IMG/VR virus record: IMGVR_UViG_3300037391_000010 | Location: 62,001 to 126,000 of that record | Reading direction: 5' to 3' (one strand) | Source of the DNA: a virus | Length of the DNA: 64,000 bases | Part shown: positions 17,601-25,432 of the stretch, one piece after another | Layout of the letters: the number at the start of each line of letters is the position of its first letter | How positions within the stretch are numbered: the first letter of the stretch is position 1 | Made by a program: the position numbers and the translations under genes | The notes under the pieces: model-generated | Databases searched by the model: none | What the model saw: the letters and a program-made list of their open reading frames with translations, nothing else | Told to the model about the DNA's origin: nothing

Positions 17601-20572
17601 ACCGCACCAAGGGCAAGTCCGAAAAGAAGGACGAGCCGAAGGAAGAAGAATCCAAGACGGCGGGCCGCAACGCCAGACCACGCGAGCGCGAGCGTGTAAA
17701 GTGCGACCAGTGTGAGATGCTGAGTATCAACGGTACGGCGACCCACGAAACGGGCTGCCCAAACCAGAATTCCCGCTGGGATGCTGACCGACAGGATTGG
17801 GTAAAGCAGCGTCGTTGCGGCGAATGCGGCATGGACGTTGACGCCGATGATCCGTGTTGTTCTGCGGAACCTGACTTCGACAACGGTTACGACGAAAACG
17901 ATGAGCATTTTGGTGGGCTCGATGCTATCCTCGCTGACGACACCGATGCAGTAATGGAGCAGGCGGAAGAAGCCGCAACAGCAGCCCCCGCAATATTCTA
18001 TGAGTGCGGAGCCTGCGGCGGCGTGCACCCGTCCTTGGAGACTTCCGAAAGGCTCGGTCTCGGTTGGAACGGTGATTGTCGTGATGAGGTTGGTCACTTC
18101 GAAGACAGCGACGTTCCTTACGGAGACAACACTCAGTTCGTCACCTTGGAAGAGCAGATGGCTCCAGACTTCGATGACGCGATTCTGGCGTCTAAGACTG
18201 CGGACTATGCCGAGGGCGACCTTGAAACTTACTTCGACGAAGGAAAGACGGCGGATTACGCCGAGGGCGATCTCGAAACCTACTTCGATGAGGGGAAGAC
18301 GGCAGACTACGCCGAAGATGATTTTGCATCTTACTTCGGAGAGGAAAAATCGGCGGGACGTTCCACCACACCGAAGTACGTCATTCGTATTCCGGGTTCG
18401 ACCGATGCGGCATGGAATGTGACTGGTTACGGACAACAGCGTGGTGCGGGCCAGCCAAACCAAGCGAACCTCGCACGGTACATGGAAGCTCTCTTGAAGA
18501 GCATGGAACCGGGCGGGCACAACGAGCATTTGGTGGGTCATTTCGACCCATCCGAAGCTGCGGTTTATCGCAACGACGGCACCTACAAGAACCCGTTGGC
18601 TACATGGTCGAAGGGTGAAGCGAAGCAGGGTGCGGATGTCTCGGGCGATTTCTCGGAAGCGCATTCCGAGGTTGACAGCCCAGACACCGTGGATCAGGAC
18701 ATCAAGCAGCCGACCGAATCGGTAGGCGAAGCTGGTAAGAGAAAGAACGCTGATGTGGCGGAAGAAACCAAGGAAGAGCGGGCGAAACGTCTGGAAGATC
18801 AGCGTCAGCGCGATGCTCGTGAACTGACACGTCGCAAGGCGGCTGACATCTCGGGGGACATCTCTGAGGCTGAGTCGAACACGGAAAGCCCTGACGGGGT
18901 GGACGCCGACATTAAGCAGCCTACGGTTTCGGTTCCCGAAGCGGCACGCAAGAACGCTAAGGTGGGATTCACGTTCAACGGACAGCATCGTGAAGCTTCC
19001 TTTAGCGATCTCACACAGGCGGGGAAGTTCATAGCGGTAGCATCGGCCAAGTTTGGAAAGTTGGCTGGTGACTGGACAATAAATGCAGCCGATGACGACG
19101 ATGCGGCAGAGGATCAGTCCGCTGATCCGAAGAAGCCCGCTAAAGCTGAACCAGCCGACGCAGAACCCGCTGAAGCTGAAGACAAACCAGCAGATGACGC
19201 GGCACCCGATGCTGAAGCTGAGGACAAGCCAACCGAACAGACTGATGAAACAAAGGGCAAGAACAAGCCCGCTGAGACACCTGCGGCGGATGCGAAAGCT
19301 CCAGCAGCGGCTCCCGCTGCGCCTGCGGCAGCACCAGCAGTTCCAGCAGCACCAGCCCCAGCAGCCGTAGCAGCCCCAGCGGGTGCGGGTGGAAACGGAA
19401 CTTCGGAAACTTCTGGCAACGAAACATCGACCGAAACTGGCGGCTCAAGTCCGGGTGGTGCATCAACTGGCGGCGTAGGTAGCGGCATGGGTGGTGCGGG
19501 TACTGGCGGGGCTGGCACAGGCGGGGCCGCTACTAGCACGGGCACAGGCGGTGCAGGCACAGGCGGAACCGTGAGCATCGCACCAACAAGCACGAACTCG
19601 GCGGGCGGTGATGAGGGCGGCGAAGGTGGTGAAGGTCAGGGCGGCGGGGCGAAAGACAAAACCCCAACCATCATCATTTACAACGGCGGCACGGGCGGTG
19701 CATCTACCGTCGATACTGACAGCGGTTCTGGACCGGGCGGCGATGGGCCGGGTTCTGACGGAACTGGCGGCACGGGCGAAGGCTCGGGTGGTGGTGGAGG
19801 CGGCGGCGGTGGACGTGGAACTCCACGCAACCCCGAACAGGCAGCGGATGCCGTATCTCCGGGCGTTGATAGCGATAATAGGCAGCAAGGTGATTTGGCT
19901 AAGCCACAGGGCAACCAATCAAAGGGTAAGCCTTTGGCAACGAAGCCTGAATCACAAGACGATCAGTTAAAAGGCAATGATGAGCCTTCGGCAGAGAAAC
20001 CAGAACTTCGTGGTGACGCACCTGTGAAGCCACAGAAGCCTGAGCCTCCGCACGAGGACGAGGCCGACACGAAAGAAGCTGCCGCAGGAATGCCAGCCGA
20101 AGTCGGGGAATTCCCGTATGTCGAAACGCTGGTAGGTATGGGCTGGAGCGACGAGGGCGATCCGGGGCACTTCATGCTCAATGATAGTCGCGTCGAAGTC
20201 CTGACGTACACCGATGGCTACGAAGTATACGTAGACGGCGAACTGTACGAGTCGGGCGATAACGTGGATGAACTTCAGAACACGCTGGAACTCGTTGCCG
20301 AACTTGGCACCGATGCATTAAATGCACATCAGGCAGCCGACCCCAGCGGGTATGCTCCGATGGATGCCGAATCTGCTCCCGAGAGTGATAAGGGCGGCGG
20401 TGGGGGCGGTCTTGCGGGACTAGCGGACATGGCCGAAGAGGTAGCACCCCTGTTAGCCTCTGAAAAAGAGGCATGTGCGGGCTACGGTGATGAAGAAGAC
20501 GAAGAACGTCCATTCGATCTCGGTATCGGTGATCTGGCGGACATAGTTGTGGAGACGGAAGATGCCAATTAG
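14657..20572 (+). CDS. Very long multi-module protein (1971 aa), possible internal virion polyprotein
   Basis: ATG behind AAGGGG. It is a chain of small modules joined by low-complexity linkers. Residues 1-215 form a globular alpha/beta domain. A CDKCEGDGCKFC zinc knuckle (~residue 294) is followed by a GYIAFYGGRRVEIHADS module (~381-430) and a GYIETALWSS...FWLTRCGHGAGYWD module (~660-780); both are usually separate small phage proteins. An acidic Ser/Glu region and a CGECG zinc site follow. Three 17-aa repeats sit at residues 1180-1230, an Ala/Pro-rich stretch at ~1540-1580, a Gly-rich collagen-like stretch at ~1580-1730, and a C-terminal globular part. KTA motifs occur at several borders. 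The stop is TAG. Function unknown; packaging inside the virion and processing are inferred. Confidence 0.75.
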   Translation: MAQSGNTVALKSFQSFMVNDGLLSKAVEAIKAGEKEARSSGNVQSFEVFYKGFRQNIAIGRIYIVPPSVADKKGQDFPTALLYGCLVRTFGGEEMGDLISHKIGDTEWDEYSQASYASIKEELFGTEDGKFASLILYAPNWVNKREYQGFQFPKDDNQLSNLTRHVIFSSYFDPRLSSAFDALMTDVETSKFDVTDITPKLNHPALAENPLKEFPLLTKEGSKKKPRLGLTFKTADEVTKEVLEPQEMDVFDSLDQALRNSLLPSGTKGVEDASEGKAPTKGEVVPRLAAVECDKCEGDGCKFCNKGVKKGSATAVFETPITNVGPGTEAHDEANQRTEGYKAEKDTPKTVINSAPIGIALDETGVPRRAEEERKEKSATTKVAHGYIAFYGGRRVEIHADSLYGAKLKAIEMLKVPKSKQGLLAVELAEKDGEQVTTTITSADKQAKRVEGLTCTGDVERLAAQTKKGDLSASASAAFDEVRTSGSGKALDEHKARMREYAASMGQDNQAHHAVADHKKEIAAGKHGPTPLSISSSKHKIAYVSHVPGHTNSKGEAAPWVIKQHDTDKILESFKSEGAAKEGLKNMESHKGSAENDPQAVRDHIKKNVSQARQGQDALKDHHASFDAAKWGGLGKKQASSLWVGTAKKVAADFDNFTRGYIETALWSSNDESDPSGGQPLDQNYDIRDLSPSCLKAMSEDCAQFQAENAELLAAASEQDGQDDFRQGNDFWLTRCGHGAGYWDGDYPTTGDGLTEASKAWGNVDIYVGDDDMIYQFGAEDAGERDLGQDQKGGQVPPVISSKKASKKTSSQNDASYIASLIGGGFGGEDYDARSQHSRTAAQKREEEMARKYSSQRKKFADVPQDIDDIWSETMEDMGPAPEIRLPGESKDNEKSTTGEHEIEAPEMSADSRSDVPEQVKGDQEEPTVEVEEALENDTTKSEEDEPSTGEGGASADSEETSSEGESEEKSEGDSKSEWAKNRTKGKSEKKDEPKEEESKTAGRNARPRERERVKCDQCEMLSINGTATHETGCPNQNSRWDADRQDWVKQRRCGECGMDVDADDPCCSAEPDFDNGYDENDEHFGGLDAILADDTDAVMEQAEEAATAAPAIFYECGACGGVHPSLETSERLGLGWNGDCRDEVGHFEDSDVPYGDNTQFVTLEEQMAPDFDDAILASKTADYAEGDLETYFDEGKTADYAEGDLETYFDEGKTADYAEDDFASYFGEEKSAGRSTTPKYVIRIPGSTDAAWNVTGYGQQRGAGQPNQANLARYMEALLKSMEPGGHNEHLVGHFDPSEAAVYRNDGTYKNPLATWSKGEAKQGADVSGDFSEAHSEVDSPDTVDQDIKQPTESVGEAGKRKNADVAEETKEERAKRLEDQRQRDARELTRRKAADISGDISEAESNTESPDGVDADIKQPTVSVPEAARKNAKVGFTFNGQHREASFSDLTQAGKFIAVASAKFGKLAGDWTINAADDDDAAEDQSADPKKPAKAEPADAEPAEAEDKPADDAAPDAEAEDKPTEQTDETKGKNKPAETPAADAKAPAAAPAAPAAAPAVPAAPAPAAVAAPAGAGGNGTSETSGNETSTETGGSSPGGASTGGVGSGMGGAGTGGAGTGGAATSTGTGGAGTGGTVSIAPTSTNSAGGDEGGEGGEGQGGGAKDKTPTIIIYNGGTGGASTVDTDSGSGPGGDGPGSDGTGGTGEGSGGGGGGGGGRGTPRNPEQAADAVSPGVDSDNRQQGDLAKPQGNQSKGKPLATKPESQDDQLKGNDEPSAEKPELRGDAPVKPQKPEPPHEDEADTKEAAAGMPAEVGEFPYVETLVGMGWSDEGDPGHFMLNDSRVEVLTYTDGYEVYVDGELYESGDNVDELQNTLELVAELGTDALNAHQAADPSGYAPMDAESAPESDKGGGGGGLAGLADMAEEVAPLLASEKEACAGYGDEEDEERPFDLGIGDLADIVVETEDAN
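18194..18346 (+). repeat. Three tandem 51-bp coding repeats (17-aa unit KTADYAEGDLETYFDEG)
   Basis: Units are at 18194-18244, 18245-18295 and 18296-18346. The first two encode identical peptides yet differ at nine third-codon positions; the third is diverged (KTADYAEDDFASYFGEE). The DNA has drifted while the peptide is conserved. Confidence 0.9.
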
Positions 20573-23500
20573 CATTGAGAGGTTGCAGGCTGCCGCTCGC
20601 AGGGTTGGGGCGGACATCATGCACAGTGACGACGATCTGTCTCAGAAGCTCGAAACGGCGACCCCCTCGGCGGCGGAAGCTGGGCCGAGCCACGATGAGT
20701 TGGTTGAGAATTCCCACGACGAAAGCGGGATCAGCGTAATCGACGGAGAAATCCGTCCGCCTGAACGTCAGAATGTTTCAGCCGTCCGCGATGCCATTGA
20801 AGCGCAAGCTGAGATGGAAATCGGTAAATCCATCGGAGAGAAAGAAGAAGAGATGGAGGCTCGTGGCGACGGCCCTTACGGAGACAAGGAAGTCAAGGAC
20901 ACCACGACAACGACCATTGATGCTAAGCCCGGAAAGCAGATCATCATCAACATCGCAAAGGAAGTAGATCGAGGAATTTCGGTCGCTCCAACGCAAGCTA
21001 AGGGGATCGGCGGCGAGAAACAGCATCCGAGAGAAAATACCTCAAGCAATGGTATGTTTGGGGGTACGAGCTTGTCAGCAACCCCGAATTTTGAAAAGCA
21101 CTCCGAGGAGGGCACTCCAAGTCCCGATGTAGTTGCTCGGGTTCGCGGTCAGTACACATCTGGCATGGGGCGCAAGTCCTGCATGGAGCACTTCAAGATC
21201 ACCGAACAGCAGCTTGATGACATCCTCAGCGGGAAGTACGGCAAGGGAAAGATCGCCACATACCACGAACTCAAGGCGGCGTTTACCAAGAACGCACGTT
21301 TGTTCAACGAGACGGAACTCAGGCTGGCTGGGCAGGAATACCTGCACATGGTTCGTACCGCCGCGATTGGCGTGGCGCAGGGTCAAGACGAGCAGGGGTT
21401 CCACATGCTGCTGAACATGAATGGGCGTGAGTATGTCCTTCGTGGGGCGGATGCAGACAGTTTCCGTAAGGAGTACGCCGCGATTCCAAAACCCGAAGTG
21501 GCAGTCAACAAGCTTGTCGAAAAGTATCTATGGAAGATGCAGCCGTACCAGAAGCAGACCATTCAGCACCCACCGTCTGAAACGAAGCAAGACTCCAACA
21601 GTCAGGCTCTTCGTCGTCAGCGGTCAGAAGGATTGGCGGATGCCGATGCGTACTGGGGCGGCAAGGAAAAGGGACAGAACGATTACAAGCGGTACATGAC
21701 GCAGCACGCCTCAACCAAAATAGCCGCTGAGTCATACGCAGAGTACCAGAAGTTGGTACAGGAGCGTAGCCAGATCATCTCTCAGAACCGTAGCCGTCAG
21801 ATGAAAGGCCAGCCGCCCGCACCAGTGCCGCCGAAGCCCCAGCCGCCGATGGTTCCAGTGGCGTATGCGGCAGATGGGACGTATGAGGGTCGGCTGCAAG
21901 ACCCAGCAGATTGTCCGCCGGGTTGCAAGGTGAAGTGGGAGCCCGCTAAGGGAGCCAGCATGATGACCTTGGCTAAGATTGCAGGCGACTATTTTGGCTA
22001 CGATGACTGGATCACAGGTCACACTGCCCTGATGATTAACAATGACTCGGCTGGACTTACGACGCTGCACAACTTGACTCGCAGTGCCCTGAAGAAGAAA
22101 ATGACACCGAAGCAGTTGGCGGGTCAGTTTGCAAAGTTCTTCAAGAAGTTCGGCGAACAGAGCAAGAAGTTCTACGCGGAGAACGCTGAGAATGCCCGTG
22201 GGGAACGCGGGAAGCATGAGCGTGAGCAACTCGAAGGTGTGGTTAAGGCACCGAGCGGCGACAAGGCTCGCGATTTTGTCGATAGTCTGACCAACATGTG
22301 GTACGATGCGGGTGGACAGAGCGATTGGGAACAGCCGTCGAATGAAGTCAACTGGGAAGAGATCGCCACTGCGGAGATGGAATCCGAGCGTGCGGAGAAC
22401 CCAGACAAGTATCCGCAAACGAACAAGGAAGATGATAAGTTCATGGAAGGTGTGGGGATGAAAATGGAATCACTCAGAACAGCAACGGCAGTATTAGCAA
22501 GGGTCGCCGCCATGAGCGTAGGCGACAAACATCAGCTTCGCATCGCCATTGACTCCCTCAAGATGAACCCAGCTATGCTGGGCGTCATGGGTGGGCCAAG
22601 CAGAGAAGAAGCTTTGGAAATCTTAGCTAAGCACGATTTACGCTGGGACGAAACGGGGGGTAGGGTGATAAAAGCAAACGATAAGAAAGCTGCCGCTGGC
22701 TGTGACTGGCAAACTGAGTACGGAATGGGCGCTGGCGATGCTCGCTGTGGGCAGCCGACCACTGGCAATTCTCCGTGGTGTGCCGAGCACATTCAAGAGG
22801 CGAAGGACAACTACCCGCAACACGCCCTCCCAACCAAGAACGGCGGCGAGGGTGCGGTTAAGACCCCCGAAGAGATTGAAAAGGAAGCTGGCTTCAATTT
22901 TTTCTTCCCCGGTCAGGTACTCCGCGAAGTCGCTCCCGAGATGCAGCACGAACTCGTAGACTACCCCAACCAGACCAACACCCCGATGCAGTATCCTGAC
23001 ATCGTTGGCGACAGGGAAGAGGTTCCAGAAGAGATGGCTCTTGCAGCCGCTCTCGATGGCGCTCTCGACACAACTATCATCGCCTATGTGAGCACCAGTC
23101 CCGCCGCTGCCGCTGGTATCGGTCGCGATGGCAAGTCCGAAGTGCTTGAAGGTGCCCCGCTCCGCAAGGAAAACGATATCCGTGGTTTGATGTTCACGGA
23201 CGAGTTCTACGGTCAGCAAAGCGGCGTACCGGGTGCGGCATTTGCTTCGCAGGCCAAAGCCGCAGGATTTGCACGTCCGGGTTCGGCGTTCAAATACCTG
23301 AAGAGCCTCAAGCTGGGCAAGACCGCAGGTGCGGACGAAGCCAAGCAATTCTCGATCTTCCTTCAGTACGTTTGCGGTGAGATCGCGGCTACTCTCGTGG
23401 CGCTGTTCAAGGTCACCTATCGTCCGATGCTGAACCAAGTTCCGGGCAAGGGTGAGATTCAACTGGCTCAGGTCGAACAGCCGCAGGGTTTGTCGAGCTT

Positions 23501-23717
23501 TAACCTCTACAATCAGGCGAGCCGTGTGAAGTACCTTATGAACAAGCTCACCGACAGCGAGATCAAGGACGCTATCAATAGCTCCTCGGCTCAGGGTGCG
23601 GTGTGGCACGAGGGCGAAGAGGGCGGCTACGTGTACGAAGTCTTCGTCCGTATCGACGACATCGACACCGAGAGCTTGATCGCGACATATAGCTTTATTT
23701 GCGGCACGAAGGAATAA
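20562..23717 (+). CDS. Long multi-module protein (1051 aa), possible internal virion polyprotein
   Basis: I choose the ATG at 20562 behind GGAG; it overlaps the previous stop by 11 nt. Visible modules are an acidic N-terminus, a helical part with HMVRTAAIGVAQG, a Pro-rich bridge (PPAPVPPKPQPP), a module with WITGHTALMINNDS and VNWEEIA (~480-620), a helix pair with LRIAIDSLKMN and GVMGGPSREEAL (~655-700), a CDWQ...RCGQ...WCAEH zinc site (~722-750), and a C-terminal domain from ~925 with QFSIFLQYVCGEIAATLVALFKV. Several of these occur alone in other phages. GKTAGADEAKQF marks the border of the last domain. Function unknown. Confidence 0.72.
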   Translation: MPISIERLQAAARRVGADIMHSDDDLSQKLETATPSAAEAGPSHDELVENSHDESGISVIDGEIRPPERQNVSAVRDAIEAQAEMEIGKSIGEKEEEMEARGDGPYGDKEVKDTTTTTIDAKPGKQIIINIAKEVDRGISVAPTQAKGIGGEKQHPRENTSSNGMFGGTSLSATPNFEKHSEEGTPSPDVVARVRGQYTSGMGRKSCMEHFKITEQQLDDILSGKYGKGKIATYHELKAAFTKNARLFNETELRLAGQEYLHMVRTAAIGVAQGQDEQGFHMLLNMNGREYVLRGADADSFRKEYAAIPKPEVAVNKLVEKYLWKMQPYQKQTIQHPPSETKQDSNSQALRRQRSEGLADADAYWGGKEKGQNDYKRYMTQHASTKIAAESYAEYQKLVQERSQIISQNRSRQMKGQPPAPVPPKPQPPMVPVAYAADGTYEGRLQDPADCPPGCKVKWEPAKGASMMTLAKIAGDYFGYDDWITGHTALMINNDSAGLTTLHNLTRSALKKKMTPKQLAGQFAKFFKKFGEQSKKFYAENAENARGERGKHEREQLEGVVKAPSGDKARDFVDSLTNMWYDAGGQSDWEQPSNEVNWEEIATAEMESERAENPDKYPQTNKEDDKFMEGVGMKMESLRTATAVLARVAAMSVGDKHQLRIAIDSLKMNPAMLGVMGGPSREEALEILAKHDLRWDETGGRVIKANDKKAAAGCDWQTEYGMGAGDARCGQPTTGNSPWCAEHIQEAKDNYPQHALPTKNGGEGAVKTPEEIEKEAGFNFFFPGQVLREVAPEMQHELVDYPNQTNTPMQYPDIVGDREEVPEEMALAAALDGALDTTIIAYVSTSPAAAAGIGRDGKSEVLEGAPLRKENDIRGLMFTDEFYGQQSGVPGAAFASQAKAAGFARPGSAFKYLKSLKLGKTAGADEAKQFSIFLQYVCGEIAATLVALFKVTYRPMLNQVPGKGEIQLAQVEQPQGLSSFNLYNQASRVKYLMNKLTDSEIKDAINSSSAQGAVWHEGEEGGYVYEVFVRIDDIDTESLIATYSFICGTKE

Positions 23718-23720
23718 CGG

Positions 23721-23734
23721 CTACCGAAGTTCTT
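23721..23734 (+). promoter_or_regulatory. CTACC-type upstream motif, site 3
   Basis: CTACCGAAGTTCTT starts 4 nt after the preceding stop and 47 nt before the next ATG. Confidence 0.35.
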
Positions 23735-23767
23735 CAACTTCAGTATTCATAGTGTAGGGGCATATCT

Positions 23768-24292
23768 ATGAGTAGCCTACCGCAGTATAAAGGTAAAACT
23801 CGTCAGCAGTACATGAGTGAGTGGCATAACAAGTATCGTGCATATTGGAGCACGCACGATGCGTATGTTGAAACCAAGTCCAAAATTTGCGTGTACTGTG
23901 AAAAGGAAAAGCCGAGCGTTGCTTTTTCCAAGGCAAACACGAACAAGGATGGGTTACAGGCATACTGTATCGACTGTCTCAAGCAGTGGCACATCGATGA
24001 TCCAACACGTCAAATGCTGCTCAACGCCCGTGCCCGAGCCCGTCGTTTGGGAATTGAATTCGCTCTTGATGCAAAGGATATAGTAATTCCGAAAGTTTGC
24101 CCCGTTTTGGGTATCCCGCTTGTCGTGAGATCAAAGGGGAAAAACAACTCTCCGAGTCTGGATAGGAAGGATAACTCTAAGGGATACACCTCAGATAACA
24201 TTCGAGTGATCTCGTGGCGGGCAAATGATATCAAGGGGAACGCCACTGTCGCTGAGCTAGAAAAAGTGTTAGAATACATGAAGGAAGCATGA
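23768..24292 (+). CDS. HNH-type endonuclease with N-terminal zinc knuckle
   Basis: 174 aa, ATG behind GTAGGGG. The zinc knuckle is CVYCEKEKP and CIDCLKQW; a basic helix (ARARARRLG) follows, then CPVLGIPL and the active-site region SPSLDRKDNSKGYTSDNIR...RANDIK. Phage homing-type nucleases with this C-P-V-x-G and D-R-x-D...GY...N(I/V) layout are HNH variants. The His of the motif is not obvious, so catalysis is inferred. It overlaps the next gene by ATGA and may be a mobile nuclease gene. Confidence 0.75.
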   Translation: MSSLPQYKGKTRQQYMSEWHNKYRAYWSTHDAYVETKSKICVYCEKEKPSVAFSKANTNKDGLQAYCIDCLKQWHIDDPTRQMLLNARARARRLGIEFALDAKDIVIPKVCPVLGIPLVVRSKGKNNSPSLDRKDNSKGYTSDNIRVISWRANDIKGNATVAELEKVLEYMKEA

Positions 24293-24510
24293 AGATCGGG
24301 GTCAAAACCTCGTCGAAATCGGGTCGTGTTCTCGCCAAAGGTCTTGGTAAAGACGGCTGGAAGGATGCGATTGATCTCATTGAGTGTGACCAAGATGAGT
24401 GGGATGATTGGCTTGAAACCCCCGCAGCACAGGCAAGTGGCGGGCAGGGCCGTGTAAGATTCGTTCGAGCCGATCTCAGAAACCCAGTATTAAACCGAAG
24501 AGGACGATAA
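24289..24510 (+). CDS. Small hypothetical protein (73 aa)
   Basis: It starts in an ATGA overlap with the nuclease gene and ends in a TAATG overlap with a mini-ORF. The centre is acidic (CDQDEWDDWLET) and the tail is basic (RRGR). No family recognised. Confidence 0.6.
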   Translation: MKIGVKTSSKSGRVLAKGLGKDGWKDAIDLIECDQDEWDDWLETPAAQASGGQGRVRFVRADLRNPVLNRRGR

Positions 24511-24551
24511 TGGACTACATCGACGCTGAAGTAGACACAACGGTACTGTAA
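24510..24551 (+). CDS. Possible 13-codon mini-ORF in a TAATG chain
   Basis: ATG at 24510 overlaps the preceding TAA, and its own TAA (24549-24551) overlaps the next ATG at 24551. The peptide is MDYIDAEVDTTVL. The double coupling suggests it is translated, perhaps only to pass ribosomes along, but chance cannot be excluded. Confidence 0.35.
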   Translation: MDYIDAEVDTTVL

Positions 24552-24727
24552 TGAGTAGCGAAATCATCAGTGAAGTCAACGAGAACGACCCTTGGGATGT
24601 GTTCCAAGAGAAGCATCTTCCAGAAGACGAAGAGCGGCAAGATATTGGGATCAAAGGCGGGCCTCGCAGGGTAACAGTACGCCGCGCAGACAAGGCTCAG
24701 CGTCCCGTGTTTCGGAGATCGGAATAA
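24551..24727 (+). CDS. Small hypothetical protein (58 aa)
   Basis: It starts in a TAATG overlap with the mini-ORF. An acidic N-terminal half (VNENDPWDVFQEKHLPEDEE) is followed by a basic half rich in Arg (GGPRRVTVRRADK). The charge split is typical of small nucleic-acid- or protein-binding adaptor proteins. Family unknown. Confidence 0.5.
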   Translation: MSSEIISEVNENDPWDVFQEKHLPEDEERQDIGIKGGPRRVTVRRADKAQRPVFRRSE

Positions 24728-24729
24728 CC

Positions 24730-24981
24730 ATGTGCGGAGGAGTAGGACATCGAAGTTACCGACGCTTAGCAACGCTGCCGATTGATCCGAGCCCCACTCC
24801 GTGGGATTTCAACACGTGGGGGTTTTTCTGTGACAATTGCATGACGTTCTTCGACTTGCTGCAACACGGCAAGGTTCTCACGTTTATGGACGAGGACGGA
24901 GAATGCTGGGCTAGTTACGAGCACAAGTGTGGTCAGCCAGCCCGATATATCGGATATTGTCGGGACGAGGCACAGGCATGA
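24730..24981 (+). CDS. Small zinc-binding-type protein (83 aa)
   Basis: The ATG at 24730 lies two bases after the preceding TAA. Cys pairs FFCDNCMTFF, ECWASYEHKCG and YC...at the end could hold one zinc ion. The stretch TPWDFNTWGFFCDNC is distinctive but not recognised. It ends in an ATGA overlap with the HNH gene. Confidence 0.6.
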   Translation: MCGGVGHRSYRRLATLPIDPSPTPWDFNTWGFFCDNCMTFFDLLQHGKVLTFMDEDGECWASYEHKCGQPARYIGYCRDEAQA

Positions 24982-25379
24982 AAGTTCCCGTCCCGATTGA
25001 AGCCCTCCTCATCGAGCACGCGAAAGTTAGTAGGGCTTGGTTAAAACGTCGGTTGATACGAGAGGGGTTGTTAATCGACCATTGCTACATTTGCGGCTTG
25101 ACGGAATGGTTGGGCAAGCCCATTGTGCAACGTCTCGATCACATCAACGGTGTCAATGACGATTATAGGCTCGAAAATTTGCGGTTGCTTTGTCCGAACT
25201 GCGACAGTCAGACGCCCACGTACTGCGGTCGAAACATAGAACGTCGGGCGGAAGTTAACCACTGTGAGTGCGGGAAAGCAATAGAACGTCGTTCGACCCA
25301 GTGTAAAAGCTGTGCTGGGAAAACGGTTTATATCAACAATTTTACTCGCGTAGCTCAATTGCAGAGCACTTCATTCTAA
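24978..25379 (+). CDS. HNH endonuclease, 3' end overlapping a tRNA
   Basis: ATG at 24978; 133 aa. CYICGL, the core QRLDHINGVNDDYRLENLRLLCPNCDSQ and a second CECGK...CKSC zinc ribbon are classical HNH-with-zinc elements (His of DHING and Asn of LENL). Such phage HNH genes are often mobile. The last ~12 codons run into the tRNA gene, and the TAA stop is formed inside the tRNA anticodon loop, so the gene may have inserted beside or grown into the tRNA. Confidence 0.82.
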   Translation: MKVPVPIEALLIEHAKVSRAWLKRRLIREGLLIDHCYICGLTEWLGKPIVQRLDHINGVNDDYRLENLRLLCPNCDSQTPTYCGRNIERRAEVNHCECGKAIERRSTQCKSCAGKTVYINNFTRVAQLQSTSF

Positions 25380-25418
25380 ACGAAGGGGTTGCGGGTGTAA
25401 GTCCCGTCGCGGGTTCCA
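25344..25418 (+). tRNA. tRNA with CUA anticodon (amber suppressor type), CCA encoded
   Basis: Acceptor ACTCGCG pairs with CGCGGGT (25408-25414, one T-G pair), then discriminator T and CCA. The D-stem is GCTC/GAGC with a 7-nt loop. The anticodon arm CTTCA/CGAAG (25369-25385, one A-C mismatch) carries loop TTCTAAA, giving anticodon CUA at 25376-25378 with U33 and A37 A38. The variable loop is 5 nt and the T-stem GCGGG/CCCGT. The T-loop TGTAAGT and the D-loop (GC instead of GG) are non-standard, so folding or activity may be impaired. It would read UAG. Confidence 0.75.
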
Positions 25419-25432
25419 TTTTAGGAGCAATC

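Noticed and set aside
18194-18346. CRISPR array
   Set aside because: The three units have no spacers, are in frame and encode a conserved peptide.
20565-20580. Read-through of the TAG after the 1971-aa protein
   Set aside because: A TGA follows only two codons later in that frame, so read-through would add almost nothing.
22640-23610. A 323-aa minus-strand frame inside the 1051-aa gene
   Set aside because: It is antisense to a protein with recognisable modules and has no ribosome site or motif of its own.
25344-25418. Reading the tRNA as tRNA-Arg (anticodon UCU)
   Set aside because: That needs the anticodon stem to shift by one base, which breaks its pairing; the 5+7+5 arm and U33/A37/A38 favour CUA.
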